From Nocardioides silvaticus (lineage in GTDB: Bacteria; Actinomycetota; Actinomycetes; Propionibacteriales; Nocardioidaceae): DNA of 64,000 nt. Position numbers and translations under genes: made by a program. How positions within the stretch are numbered: position 1 is the stretch's first letter; the number at the start of each line of letters is the position of its first letter. This document shows positions 8,405-16,900 of this stretch, piece after piece. The stretch spans positions 1-64,000 of the forward strand of contig NZ_QGDD01000008.1 of assembly GCF_003160695.1 (NCBI RefSeq), given 5' to 3'. The notes under the pieces are model-generated. The model was given only the letters and a program-made list of their open reading frames with translations. It had not been told where the DNA came from and ran no database searches.

Positions 8405-8605
8405 TCAGGAAGTCGTGAGCGGGTTCAGGACGAGCGCGGGCAGCCACTCGGTGGTGACCCTGCCGTCGACCTCCCGGGTGACCAGGCCCTCCCACAGGTC
8501 GCCGCGGCGGCGCCACTTCAGCACCAGCCCGTAGTCGGTCTCCATCGCCCCCGGCGGCTCGACGGCCACCTCGTGGGTGCCGCTGAAGGTGGTCTCGTCG
8601 GACAA
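8405..8605 (-). CDS. Small conserved-looking protein, function unknown
   Basis: This encodes 66 aa starting at TTG 8605, with a good Shine-Dalgarno (AGGAG) 6 nt upstream. The product (MSDETTFSGTHEVAVEPPG at the start, then LVLKWRRRGDLWEGLVTREV) has no signal peptide or membrane segment. The strong ribosome site, in-frame stop and lack of a competing gene argue that it is real. I do not recognise a family. It is convergent with the LuxR-type gene 22 bp away. Confidence 0.5.
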   Translation of the reverse strand: MSDETTFSGTHEVAVEPPGAMETDYGLVLKWRRRGDLWEGLVTREVDGRVTTEWLPALVLNPLTTS

Positions 8606-8759
8606 CGCGGTCTCCTGTCGGCGCTTGGGTGCCGGGACCGGGGGTGCCAGGACCCAGCCATCGACGCGGACCCACCCACGCTAGGTCCACTGCCGCCGCG
8701 CCGACAGCGCACCGAACGCAGGCTTCTGCGCGGAAAACGCACCGGCGGCCGGCGGCGGG

Positions 8760-9641
8760 CTATCGGCTGATGCCGAGCTGGTCGAGGAACGCGGCGGCAG
8801 CGGGCGAGGGGCCGAGCCGGCTCCAGACCAGGTGCTCCGCACGGACCGGCCCCCGCTCCACCGGGATCGCGATGAGGCCCGGCAGCGAGGGCGCGTACGA
8901 CGACGGGAGCAGCGCGAGCCCGAGGCCCTGCCGCACCAGGCCTGCCATCACCTGGACGTCGGTCACCTCGAAGGACACGTCCCGGCGCAGTCCGGCGGCG
9001 TCGAACGCCTGGTCGGTCTGTTCACGGCCGGGCGTGCCGGCCGGGAAGTCGACGAACGGCTCGCCGGCCAGCCGGCTCAGGCGCAGACGCTTCGAGGCGG
9101 CGAACCGGTGGTCCGGCGCCACCAGGGCGACGTGGCGGTCCTGGGCGAACACGTGCCCGGAGACACCGGTCACCTCGGTGCCGACGGGCAGCCCGAGGAA
9201 CGCGAGGTCCAGCCTCCCGTCGGCGACGCGGCGGACCAGCGCGTCGCTGGATCCGGTGCTCAGCCCGACCCGCACCTCCGGGTGACGGTCGTGGAACTTC
9301 CGTAGCGCCACCGGCACGTCGACCGCGGCCGTCGTCGGAATCACCCCGACCGAGAGCCGCCCCCTGATCTCCCCCGTGGCGGCCGCGACCTCGTCCCGCG
9401 CCCGGTCCGCCGCCTCCAGACAGCGACGCGCCTCGGGGAGGAACGCCTCTCCGGCAGCCGTGAGCCGCACCTGCCGGCTGGTGCGGTGGAACAGTCGGAC
9501 GCCCAGCTCCTGCTCGAGACGCGCGACCTGGTGGCTGAGCGCGGACTGCACGACGAAGCACCGCTCGGCCGCCCGCGTGAAGCTGCCGAGCTCGGCGACC
9601 GCGACGACGTAGCGCATCTGCTGGAGCTCCACGAGATCCAT
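8760..9641 (-). CDS. LysR-family transcriptional regulator
   Basis: This regulator of 293 aa has an N-terminal winged helix (MRYVVAVAELGSFTRAAERC, SQ-type recognition as QSALSHQVARLEQELG) and a two-lobed effector-binding domain from about residue 92. It is divergent from an EamA-type exporter with 64 bp between them, the classic arrangement for a LysR regulator controlling its neighbour and itself. A 13-bp palindrome overlaps its start codon. The effector cannot be inferred. Confidence 0.92.
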   Translation of the reverse strand: MDLVELQQMRYVVAVAELGSFTRAAERCFVVQSALSHQVARLEQELGVRLFHRTSRQVRLTAAGEAFLPEARRCLEAADRARDEVAAATGEIRGRLSVGVIPTTAAVDVPVALRKFHDRHPEVRVGLSTGSSDALVRRVADGRLDLAFLGLPVGTEVTGVSGHVFAQDRHVALVAPDHRFAASKRLRLSRLAGEPFVDFPAGTPGREQTDQAFDAAGLRRDVSFEVTDVQVMAGLVRQGLGLALLPSSYAPSLPGLIAIPVERGPVRAEHLVWSRLGPSPAAAAFLDQLGISR

Positions 9642-9653
9642 CGTGAATCACGA
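9641..9653. promoter_or_regulatory. Candidate LysR operator palindrome
   Basis: TCGTGAATCACGA is a perfect dyad (TCGTGA-A-TCACGA) that begins at the first base of the LysR-family coding sequence. Another TCGTG follows at 9658-9662. The position in the short divergent intergenic region suits LysR autoregulation, although the T-N11-A spacing typical of the family is only approximately met. Confidence 0.5.
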
Positions 9654-9705
9654 TCAATCGTGTGACAAGCATGTGTTGGACTCATGACTGCGGAACCGGG
9701 AGATT

Positions 9706-10674
9706 GTGAGCATGACGATCACCGCCCCCGCAGCGCCACCGACATCGGCCTCCTCCGGCGGACAGGGACGAGCCGGCCTCACCGCCGTCACCGCCCTGAC
9801 CCCGGTCGTCTGGGGCACCACCTACCTCGTCACCACCGAGCTGCTGCCCTCGGGTCACCCAGCCTTTGCGGCGGCGATGCGCGCCGTACCCGCCGGCCTG
9901 CTCGCGCTGCTCATCGCCCGCCAGCTCCCCCACGGCGTGTGGTGGTGGCGGTCCCTGGTGATCGGCACCCTGAACATCGGCATCTTCTTCCCGCTGCTGT
10001 TCGTCTCCGCCGAGCGGTTGCCCGGCGGCGTCGCGGCCACGTTCGGCGCCGTCCAGCCGCTGGTCGTCGCCGGGCTCGCGATCGTGCTCCTGCACGAGCG
10101 GCCGTCGGTGTGGCGTTTCGGCTGGGGCGTGGCGGGCCTCGCCGGCGTGGCGCTGGTCGTGCTCGGCCCGGACGCCGGCCTTGACGCCGTCGGCGTCGCG
10201 GCTGGTGTCGCGGGCGCGGTGTCGATGGCCCTCGGCGTGACCCTCGCCAAGCGCTGGGGTCGGCCAGCGGAGGTCTCGGCGGTCGGCTTCGCCGGCTGGC
10301 AGCTCACCGCCGGCGGCGTCGTCCTCGTCCCGCTCAGCGTGGTCGAGGGTCCGCCGGCGCACGTCGACGGCGGCGGGGTGGCCGGCTACCTGTGGCTGGG
10401 GATCGTCGGCGGGCTGGTCGCCTACACCCTCTGGTTCCGCGGCATCGGCCGGCTGCCGGTCACCTCGGTGGCGATGCTCGGCCTGCTCTCCCCGATCGTC
10501 GCCGCCGCCCTCGGCGCCCTGGTGCTCGGCGAGACCTTCGCGCCACTCCAGGTCGCCGGTTTCAGCCTCGCCCTGGTCGCGATCCTCGGCAGTCAGCTGC
10601 CCGAGCCGCGCTCGGCCGGCTCGCCCATCACCCCTCTCCCCTCATCTCGACCCATCGAAGGAGCAGCGTCATGA
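9706..10674 (+). CDS. EamA/DMT-family transporter
   Basis: This integral membrane protein of about 320 aa has ten predicted helices in two EamA repeats (LTPVVWGTTYLVTTELLP in the first, MALGVTLAKRWGR opening the second). It is a drug/metabolite or amino-acid exporter of unknown substrate in the cell membrane. The start is GTG 9706 or ATG 9712, with GGGAG just upstream. Its last 4 bp (ATGA) overlap the next gene, so they form an operon. The divergent LysR gene is the likely regulator. Confidence 0.9.
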   Translation: MSMTITAPAAPPTSASSGGQGRAGLTAVTALTPVVWGTTYLVTTELLPSGHPAFAAAMRAVPAGLLALLIARQLPHGVWWWRSLVIGTLNIGIFFPLLFVSAERLPGGVAATFGAVQPLVVAGLAIVLLHERPSVWRFGWGVAGLAGVALVVLGPDAGLDAVGVAAGVAGAVSMALGVTLAKRWGRPAEVSAVGFAGWQLTAGGVVLVPLSVVEGPPAHVDGGGVAGYLWLGIVGGLVAYTLWFRGIGRLPVTSVAMLGLLSPIVAAALGALVLGETFAPLQVAGFSLALVAILGSQLPEPRSAGSPITPLPSSRPIEGAAS

Positions 10675-11495
10675 AGATCCTCGTCATCGGAGGCACCGGC
10701 TACATCGGGAGCGCCGTCGTGCGCAGGCTGAGCGAGGCCGGGCACGAGCCGCTCGTGCTCGTGCGTGATCCGGATGAGCGACCCGCGGCTCCGAGCCGCA
10801 CCGGCGACCTCACCGACCCCGCCAGCCTCCGCAGGGCCGTGACCCCGGAGATCGACGCCGTCGTCCACGCGGCGACGCCGACCGACAGCTGGGACACCGA
10901 CCTCGCCGCGCTCGCCGCACTCACCGACACGCTCGAGGGCCGGACCCTCGTCTACCTCAGCGGGATCTGGGTCCTCGGACGGTCCGCGGAGGCCGTCGAC
11001 GAGTCCGCCCACACGAACCCGATCCCGATCGTCTCCGAGCGTCCCCGGCTGGAGCGCCACGTCCTCGACGCCACCGGGGTGCGCGGCGTCGTCATCCGAC
11101 CCGGCATCGTCCACGGCGCGGGCGGCGGCATCCCCGGGATGATGGTCGCCTGGGCCCGGGCCGCCGGCACCGGCAGGTACGTCGGCGAGCCGACGGTCCG
11201 CTGGCCGATGGTGCACGTCGACGACCTTGCCGACCTCGTCCTGCTGGCCCTCGACCGCGCGCGGGCGGGCTCCGTGCTGCACGCGGTCAGCGAATCCTCC
11301 GTCGCGGTCAAGGAGCTCGCCGTCGAGGCGGACCTGGCTGCCGGTGGCAGCGGGCAGGCCGAGGCCTGGCCGGTGGACGACGCCGCCACCGAGCTCGGCG
11401 AGCCCTTCGCCGAGGCCCTGGCGCTCGACCAGGAGGTCGTTGCGCCTGCCGCGCGCGAGCTCGGCTGGGCGCCGTACCGCCGCCGGCGGATGTAA
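10671..11495 (+). CDS. NAD(P)-binding epimerase/NmrA-like protein
   Basis: This is a Rossmann-fold protein of 274 aa with the glycine motif GGTGYIG at 7-13, VVHAATP, an LVYLSG segment and VVIRPGIVHGAGGG. It resembles atypical short-chain dehydrogenases acting on nucleotide sugars, or NmrA-like redox sensors. The YxxxK pair is not evident, so catalysis is uncertain. It is translationally coupled to the EamA exporter (4-bp ATGA overlap) and has GAAGGAG upstream, so it probably works in the same LysR-controlled unit. Confidence 0.82.
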   Translation: MKILVIGGTGYIGSAVVRRLSEAGHEPLVLVRDPDERPAAPSRTGDLTDPASLRRAVTPEIDAVVHAATPTDSWDTDLAALAALTDTLEGRTLVYLSGIWVLGRSAEAVDESAHTNPIPIVSERPRLERHVLDATGVRGVVIRPGIVHGAGGGIPGMMVAWARAAGTGRYVGEPTVRWPMVHVDDLADLVLLALDRARAGSVLHAVSESSVAVKELAVEADLAAGGSGQAEAWPVDDAATELGEPFAEALALDQEVVAPAARELGWAPYRRRRM

Positions 11496-11548
11496 CGAGG
11501 ACGGTCTGTCGCGGCATTTCGGGGGTACTGCCTCGCGTTGGCAGGGCC

Positions 11549-11568
11549 CGGTTCCCGAGACCGGGTCT
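11549..11568 (+). other. Small hairpin before the DUF6458 operon
   Basis: An inverted repeat, CCCGGT and ACCGGG separated by 7 nt, lies in the 95-bp gap between the epimerase-like gene and the DUF6458 gene. It has no following T-run, so it may be a weak terminator or an mRNA 5' structure. Confidence 0.3.
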
Positions 11569-11590
11569 CCCCTACCTGAAGGAGCCTCGC

Positions 11591-11806
11591 ATGGCTATCG
11601 GTCTTGGCATCGTCCTCATCGTGGCTGGTCTCGTCCTCGTTCTCGACGCGGTCAACATCGACACCTCGGCGGTCGACACCGGCACGCTCGGCTGGATCCT
11701 GCTCGTCGCCGGCGTGCTCGCGATCGTCATCTCGCTCATCGTCAACCAGCAGCGCACCCGCAGCACGGTGGTCGAGGAGCACCGCGACACCCGTCGACCT
11801 CTGTGA
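11591..11806 (+). CDS. DUF6458-type small membrane protein
   Basis: This 71-aa protein has two hydrophobic helices (about 3-20 and 30-50) and a short basic, hydrophilic tail (NQQRTRSTVVEEHRDTRRPL). The pattern GLGIVLIVAGLVLVLDAV, then WILLVAGVLAIVISLIV, matches the actinobacterial DUF6458 family, whose role is unknown. A strong GAAGGAG lies 6 nt before the ATG. Its stop overlaps the GTG start of the downstream kinase (GTGA), so the two are coupled and the small protein may associate with the kinase. Confidence 0.85.
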   Translation: MAIGLGIVLIVAGLVLVLDAVNIDTSAVDTGTLGWILLVAGVLAIVISLIVNQQRTRSTVVEEHRDTRRPL

Positions 11807-12975
11807 CCGCATCAGACCAGGCTGGGGCACTCGTCCTTGCCGGTCGCTACCGCCTCGAGGAGATCATCGGCCGCGGCGGGATGGCCGAGGTCTACCGCGC
11901 CCTCGACCTGAAGCTCGTCCGTCCGGTCGCGGTCAAGCTGCTCCTCGACAGTGCCGGGGACGAGGTCGACCGCGCGCGGTTCATCTCCGAGGCACGGACG
12001 TTGGCGAAGCTGTCCCACAGCGGCCTCGTGACGGTCCTCGACGCCGGCTTCGGGCCCGGCACCGCTGCCGCGGCCACCGCTGTCGGCGAGCACGAACGAC
12101 CGTTCCTGGTGATGGAGCTGGTCGACGGTGCCACCCTCGGTGACGTCATGCGCGAGGGCCCGATGCCGCTGCACCGGCTCGCCTCGGTCGGTCTGCAGAT
12201 CGCGGAGGCGCTCTCCTACGTCCACGCCCGCGGGGTCGTGCACCGCGACGTGAAGCCGGGCAACGTCCTGCTCGACGCCGAGGAGCGCGTGAAGCTGGCC
12301 GACTTCGGGATCGCCCGGCTGGTCGAGCAGCACACCCGGCACACCCGGCCAGGATCGGCCATCGGCACGGCCGCCTACATCGCTCCCGAGCAGGTCAGCG
12401 GCAAGGACGTCTCCGGCGCCGCCGACATCTACGCCCTCGGCCTCGTGCTGCTCGAGGCGATCAAGAACCGACGGGAGTACGCCGGCGCCCCGGCCGAGGC
12501 CGCTCTTGCTCGCCTCCAGCGCGCGCCGGAGATCCCTCACGACCTGCCGTTCGGGTGGCGTGACCTGATCGCGCGCGCGACCGCCCTGGAGCCCGAGCAG
12601 CGACCGACCGCTGCAGAGCTGGCGATCCTCCTGCGCAGCCAGACCCACGACGCCCTCGCCGCCGGCCCACGGCTCCCACCACCGGCCCCGGTCACCGGCC
12701 CGCAGGTCGCTCCGGGCCGGACGTCGGTCATCGACAGGTCAGGCGACGCGTTGGCCCGACGGGTCACCCATGCCGCCAGCCGTCTCCGGGGACTTCGCGG
12801 CGCCGGAACGGAGACCTGGGGAGTCGTCGGCGCCTTCGTCGCCCTGGTCGTCCTGCTCATCGCACTGGCGCTCGCCCGGGGCGGCTCGGAGACCGCGGAG
12901 ATCCCGGCGAACACACCGGACAACCTCCGCGAACCCCTGACCGAGCTCCACGAAGCAGTCGGAGGACAGGGATGA
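11803..12975 (+). CDS. Membrane Ser/Thr protein kinase
   Basis: This kinase of 390 aa has the glycine loop GRGGMAEVY, VAVKLL, the catalytic loop HRDVKPGNVL (HRD 147-149), DFG at 167-169 and the GTAAYIAPEQ activation segment. A juxtamembrane linker follows, then a single helix (about 339-360) and only about 30 extracellular residues. With so little outside the cell, it may sense through the small DUF6458 protein or the lipoprotein encoded on either side, both of which overlap it by 4 bp. The start is the GTG in the GTGA overlap, since homology begins a few residues later. Confidence 0.92.
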   Translation: MTASDQAGALVLAGRYRLEEIIGRGGMAEVYRALDLKLVRPVAVKLLLDSAGDEVDRARFISEARTLAKLSHSGLVTVLDAGFGPGTAAAATAVGEHERPFLVMELVDGATLGDVMREGPMPLHRLASVGLQIAEALSYVHARGVVHRDVKPGNVLLDAEERVKLADFGIARLVEQHTRHTRPGSAIGTAAYIAPEQVSGKDVSGAADIYALGLVLLEAIKNRREYAGAPAEAALARLQRAPEIPHDLPFGWRDLIARATALEPEQRPTAAELAILLRSQTHDALAAGPRLPPPAPVTGPQVAPGRTSVIDRSGDALARRVTHAASRLRGLRGAGTETWGVVGAFVALVVLLIALALARGGSETAEIPANTPDNLREPLTELHEAVGGQG

Positions 12976-13304
12976 ACCCGACGAGCCGACTCCGCACCGT
13001 GCTGGCGACGACCGTCGTGGCGATGGGCCTGGGCCTCACCGCGTGTTCCGAGGACCCGAGCCCGGCCGAGAGCGTGCCCGAGATCGAAGCCGCTCCCGAA
13101 GCGGTCGACGACGCGATCGAGGCGGGCAAGGCCCGTCGTGCGCGGGACGCGGTCGAGGACCTGATCGCCCGCACTGCGCAAGCCCGCGTGGACGGGGACA
13201 TCACCCCGGACCAGGCGGACGACATCTTCGACGCCGCCCAGGCCGTCCTGGCCGAGCTGCCGGGGCGTGACGAGCGACGCGGGGACCCGGCGTCGGAGGA
13301 GTGA
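12972..13304 (+). CDS. Small lipoprotein
   Basis: This encodes 110 aa with a signal peptide ending in the lipobox LTAC (Cys at about 25), followed by an acidic, mostly helical mature region (EAVDDAIEAGKARRARDAVEDLI). It should be anchored outside the membrane after lipidation. The ATG overlaps the kinase stop (ATGA), giving a DUF6458-kinase-lipoprotein operon in which this could be the extracellular partner of the kinase. I do not recognise the family. Confidence 0.78.
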   Translation: MNPTSRLRTVLATTVVAMGLGLTACSEDPSPAESVPEIEAAPEAVDDAIEAGKARRARDAVEDLIARTAQARVDGDITPDQADDIFDAAQAVLAELPGRDERRGDPASEE

Positions 13305-13481
13305 CCGCAGTCGGGTCCCAGACGCAGAACCGCGCACCTCGTTCGGCTGCGCCCTGCCGATCGAGCTGCGCGGTTGGCCGGCAGGTACCCGCGCGTTCCA
13401 GGGCGAGACCTCGTCCTTTGTGATCATTTCTCGTAGTCCGGAAGGACCACTGGCCACGACGGTGACGGCGCGCGACGCACC
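13305..13481. other. Non-coding gap before tRNA
   Basis: A 177-bp stretch lies between the lipoprotein gene and the minus-strand tRNA. A small imperfect hairpin (GTCC-GGAA-GGAC, around 13438-13450) may mark the end of the tRNA transcript. I see no gene and no recognisable regulatory motif. Confidence 0.4.
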
Positions 13482-13558
13482 TGGTGGGGCGGGTGGGGCT
13501 CGAACCCACGACCCAAGGATTATGAGTCCTCTGCTCTGACCGACTGAGCTACCGCCCC
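13482..13558 (-). tRNA. tRNA with CAU anticodon (probably elongator Met)
   Basis: The minus strand folds as a complete 77-nt tRNA. Acceptor GGGGCGG pairs fully with CCGCCCC, then come GCTC...GAGC as D stem, anticodon stem GAGGA/TCCTT around loop CTCATAA, and T arm GTGGG-TTCGAGC-CCCAC. The discriminator is A and CCA is encoded (13482-13484). The anticodon is CAU (13522-13524). This could be elongator tRNA-Met or the lysidine-modified tRNA-Ile2. It is not initiator tRNA, because the first pair is G-C. I favour Met from overall resemblance. Confidence 0.93.
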
Positions 13559-13626
13559 TGCGGACGGGAGCCTATCGAGCGGCGCGGACCGTTCCCGAAC
13601 GACGCCCGCGGTGCGATGCTCGGCGC

Positions 13627-14385
13627 ATGGACGAGAAGCCGACTCCGTTGAAGCCGCTGCCGGAGGACTGGGACAGCGCACTGGTGATCGTGGCCCACCC
13701 CGACGACGTGGAGTACGGCGCCGCCGCCGCGATCGCGCGGTGGACCGGTCAGGGCAAGACGATCCGGTACGTCATGGTGACCAGCGGGGAGGCCGGGATC
13801 GACGGGCTCCACCCCGACGAGTGCCGCGCGCTGCGCGAGCAGGAGGAGATCGACTCGGCGCGCATCGTCGGTGTGGACAGCGTCGAGTTCCTCGGGTTCC
13901 CCGACGGGACGGTGATGTACGGGCTCGAGCTGCGGGCGGCCGTCGCGCAGGTGGTCCGCCGGCACCGCCCGGAGATCGTGGTCACCGGCAACTTCCGGGA
14001 CCGGTTCGGGCCCGGCGCCCTCAACCAGGCCGACCACATCGCCGTGGGGCAGGCCGTGCTCGACGGCGTCCGCGACGCCGGGAACCGGTGGATCTTCCCC
14101 GAGCAGCTCACCGACGGGCTCGAGCCCTGGGGCGGGGTGCGCGCGGTGTGGGCAGCGGGGTCGCCGGAGGCACGGCACGCGGCCGACGCCACCGAGACCT
14201 TCGACGTCGGCGTCGCCTCGCTCGAGGCGCACGACGCCTACATCAAGGGTCTGGGCTGGGAGGGCTGGAGCGCCCGCGAGTTCCTCGAGGGCAACATGCG
14301 GCAGGCCGGCTCGCGGCTCGGCACGAGGTTCGCCGCGGCGTTCGAGGTGTACTCGCTGGTGTGGGGCGGGACCGACGAGGACTAG
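13627..14385 (+). CDS. PIG-L/LmbE-family deacetylase
   Basis: This protein of 252 aa has the family zinc-binding motif AHPDD at 23-27 and the downstream NQADHIAVG, where the third metal ligand is expected. Family members remove acetyl groups from N-acetylglucosaminyl conjugates, including the mycothiol enzymes MshB and Mca and antibiotic intermediates. The exact substrate here cannot be told. It stands alone after the tRNA and overlaps the convergent acyltransferase gene by 4 bp. Confidence 0.9.
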   Translation: MDEKPTPLKPLPEDWDSALVIVAHPDDVEYGAAAAIARWTGQGKTIRYVMVTSGEAGIDGLHPDECRALREQEEIDSARIVGVDSVEFLGFPDGTVMYGLELRAAVAQVVRRHRPEIVVTGNFRDRFGPGALNQADHIAVGQAVLDGVRDAGNRWIFPEQLTDGLEPWGGVRAVWAAGSPEARHAADATETFDVGVASLEAHDAYIKGLGWEGWSAREFLEGNMRQAGSRLGTRFAAAFEVYSLVWGGTDED

Positions 14386-15101
14386 CCCGAACGCCGCTTC
14401 CTCACGACCCACGCCCCGAGCCCGACGGCGGCGGCGCCGGCGGCGATCAGCCCCGTGCGGTCCTGCCAGCGGGCGTACTCCTCGGTGACCTGCGGCCAGG
14501 CCTGGCCCATCGCCAGCGCGGCGTCCTCGGGAGTCGCCTCCAGGCCTTTGACGGACACCGGGGTCCCGAACACGATCCGCACCTTGCGCGGAAGCGGCCA
14601 GCGTCGCTTCTCGGTGCCGGTGAGCGTGGCGGGCACCAGCGGCGCCCCGGCTTCGATGGCGAGCCGCGCCGCGCCGCGCTTCGGCGTACCCAGGCCCTCG
14701 TCGCGCACGCGGGTGCCCTCGGGAAACAGTGCGAGCGCGTCGCCGCGGGCGAGGATCGCGCGGGACGTCTCGAGCGCCTCGGCGTCGGAGGTTCCCCGTT
14801 GCACGGGGAACGCGCCGAGACGGAGGAAGATCCCGGCCATCGGCCCGTCGAAGTGCTCGGCCTTGCCCATGAAGTGAACCGGCCGGCGCAGCACGATTGC
14901 CACGAAGAACGGGTCCCAGAAGCTCTTGTGGTTCGGGACGATGACCACCGGCCCCTTCTTCGGCACGTTCTCCTTGCCGGACGCGGTGAACCCGCAGACC
15001 ACACGGAAGACCAGGGCGGCAACGACCTTCACCACCAGGTAGAGCGGACCACTGACGCCCTTCTCGCGCGCGATCCGGTGAGCCTCGTCGTTGGTCGTCA
15101 C
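14382..15101 (-). CDS. plsC: 1-acyl-sn-glycerol-3-phosphate acyltransferase-like (PlsC)
   Basis: This protein of 239 aa has the acyltransferase catalytic motif NH-x4-D (NHKSFWD, 57-63) and the glycerol-phosphate-binding FPEGTR (about 124-129). It should acylate lysophosphatidate or a related lysophospholipid at the inner face of the membrane. The C-terminal segment (TGLIAAGAAAVGLGAWVV followed by RKRR) looks like a membrane helix with a positive stop, longer than the minimal PlsC fold. It is preceded by the LCP gene on the same strand across 25 bp. Confidence 0.9.
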   Translation of the reverse strand: MTTNDEAHRIAREKGVSGPLYLVVKVVAALVFRVVCGFTASGKENVPKKGPVVIVPNHKSFWDPFFVAIVLRRPVHFMGKAEHFDGPMAGIFLRLGAFPVQRGTSDAEALETSRAILARGDALALFPEGTRVRDEGLGTPKRGAARLAIEAGAPLVPATLTGTEKRRWPLPRKVRIVFGTPVSVKGLEATPEDAALAMGQAWPQVTEEYARWQDRTGLIAAGAAAVGLGAWVVRKRRSG

Positions 15102-15126
15102 CCGGGCAATGTAGCCAGTGGCCGGA

Positions 15127-16800
15127 TCAGTAACCGCCGTCAGCAGCGATGGCGTCCTCGACGGTCTCGCCCGTCGGCCGGTAGGCGCAGGCGTCCTCGG
15201 GGTCGGCGGCGGGGTTGCGGTTGCCGGAGCCCTGCTTCTTCGGCGGCGGGTCGATCGCGCGCTGCACGGTCTCCTGCATCCAGTCGAAGTCGGGGTCGGC
15301 CGAGCTGAAGCTCTCCGAGGACCGGAAGACCACCGACTTGACCTTGGCGTCCTTGACCCGCAGAGCCAGCGTGACGAACGCCGAGGCGAGCTCCTTCGGG
15401 ATGTCGGTGTAGACGATCTCCTCCCCCGCCTTGAGCAGGTCGAGGTAGCGCACGAGGAGGTTGCCGGGATCGGCGGCCTCCACGATCGCGTCGATCATGC
15501 AGCGCTGGCGCTCCATGCGCTCGTAGTCGTCCGAGCGCCAGCGACCACGGGCGAACCACAGCGCCTGGAAGCCGTTGAGGTGCTGGTCGGGCCCGGGCGC
15601 GAGGTAGTCGTCGGGCGGGACGCCGGCGCTGGTGTCGCCGCCGATCGCGACCGGCTCGTTGATGTTGACCGTCACGCCGTCCATCGCGTCGACGACAGCC
15701 TTGAAGCCCTCGAGGTTGACGAGCACGTAGTAGTGGACCGGAAGGCCCAGCGTGCCCTCGACCGCCTGCTTGATCGCGTCAGCGCCCTCGTTGGAGCTCT
15801 TGCCGAGGATGCCGGGGTGCGCGGCGGGGACGTTGCGGTAGACGGCGTTGAGCATGTACTCGCCGTCGGCCGGGTCGCCGTTCTGGAAGCCGTAGGGGTA
15901 GACGTCGTGCAGCGGGCTGTTCTCGGGGAACTGCGCGTTGGCCATGTTGCGCGGCAGGCTGAACGTCACCGACTTGCCGGTCCGGGTGTCCATGCTGAGC
16001 AGGATCATGCTGTCGGTGCGGACTCCGTCGCGTCCGTCGCCGCCGTCACCACCGAGCAGCAGGACGTTGACCCGGTCCTGACCGGCCCAGGGGTCCTCAG
16101 GAGTGACGTCCTTCGGGGTGGTCGCGACCTCGTTGTTGTCGAAGACGTTGGTCACGAAGTTCGCGGTCGCGACGGCGTACTGCCCCGCGCGCACGACCGG
16201 GGCCGCGAAGATCACGCAGAAGACGATCACGGCGAGGTTGCCGATCACGGTGTGCGACCGGGGCCGCTCGCGCGGGCGGATCAGCCGGTAGGACGTCCAG
16301 ACCACGAACAGCCAGACGATCAGCAGCACCGCGACCACGGCGGTCACGATCCGGAGCAGCTGCGGGTCGAAGGCCAGGTCGACGGCCCGGGTGCGAGCGG
16401 CCGCCAGGTCGAGGTCGCGGCCGAAGTACCAGAGCACGAAGCCGATCACGGCCGCCCAGCCGCCCAGCACGATCCATCCGAGGAGCCTGCGCTTGGCGAA
16501 CAGGTAGCCGGTGCCCGGGACCATCGCCGAGACGAAGGTCAGACCGAGGGTCCCCGCGAGCCCGCGGGTACGACGCTCGCGCCGTCGCAGCGCGCGGCGG
16601 CCCCCGCGCGGCGCGGTCGGTGCCGCGGGGACGGGCGGCGCTGCAGGGGTGGGCGGAGCGTCACCGCGGCGGAGGGCCCGCTTGCCGCCCGACCTCGCGG
16701 GGGCGTTGCGGAGCCGACGTCGGTCCCGACGCGACATCCGGACAGACCGGGACGCGCGTCGGGCGCCACCAGGGCGCCCAGGGCTCGCCGTACCCGACAT
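15127..16800 (-). CDS. LytR-CpsA-Psr (LCP) family cell-wall ligase
   Basis: This 557-aa protein has an Arg/Pro-rich cytoplasmic N-terminus, about four hydrophobic helices (residues about 80-200), and an extracellular LCP domain with VNVLLLGGDGGDGRDGVRTD, MILLSMD, SLPRNM and the RWRSDDYERMERQR segment, whose Arg/Asp residues bind polyprenyl phosphate. LCP enzymes attach wall polymers such as teichoic acids or arabinogalactan to peptidoglycan. Several membrane helices rather than one are typical of an actinobacterial subgroup. The ATG at 16800 is chosen because GAGAGG lies 5 nt upstream; an in-frame ATG at 16845 is less likely. Confidence 0.9.
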   Translation of the reverse strand: MSGTASPGRPGGARRASRSVRMSRRDRRRLRNAPARSGGKRALRRGDAPPTPAAPPVPAAPTAPRGGRRALRRRERRTRGLAGTLGLTFVSAMVPGTGYLFAKRRLLGWIVLGGWAAVIGFVLWYFGRDLDLAAARTRAVDLAFDPQLLRIVTAVVAVLLIVWLFVVWTSYRLIRPRERPRSHTVIGNLAVIVFCVIFAAPVVRAGQYAVATANFVTNVFDNNEVATTPKDVTPEDPWAGQDRVNVLLLGGDGGDGRDGVRTDSMILLSMDTRTGKSVTFSLPRNMANAQFPENSPLHDVYPYGFQNGDPADGEYMLNAVYRNVPAAHPGILGKSSNEGADAIKQAVEGTLGLPVHYYVLVNLEGFKAVVDAMDGVTVNINEPVAIGGDTSAGVPPDDYLAPGPDQHLNGFQALWFARGRWRSDDYERMERQRCMIDAIVEAADPGNLLVRYLDLLKAGEEIVYTDIPKELASAFVTLALRVKDAKVKSVVFRSSESFSSADPDFDWMQETVQRAIDPPPKKQGSGNRNPAADPEDACAYRPTGETVEDAIAADGGY

Positions 16801-16900
16801 CCGTACCTCTCGCAACAGCGCGGCACCCCATGTCCGCCACGCCACTCGTCCCCGACCAGACCAACTGCAGCTCCAGTATCACCGCCGGGGGCGTCCCAGG
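16801..16900. other. Intergenic region upstream of the LCP gene
   Basis: A 100-bp gap lies between the LCP gene start and the 3' end of the APH-like gene, both on the minus strand. It holds the LCP Shine-Dalgarno and presumably its promoter. An inverted pair, GTCACATTGGTGAC (16900-16913), crosses the end of the upstream gene and may be a weak terminator stem. Confidence 0.35.

Noticed and set aside
13482..13558. Initiator tRNA-Met
   Set aside because: The acceptor stem begins with a paired G-C and the anticodon stem lacks the three G-C pairs of initiators.
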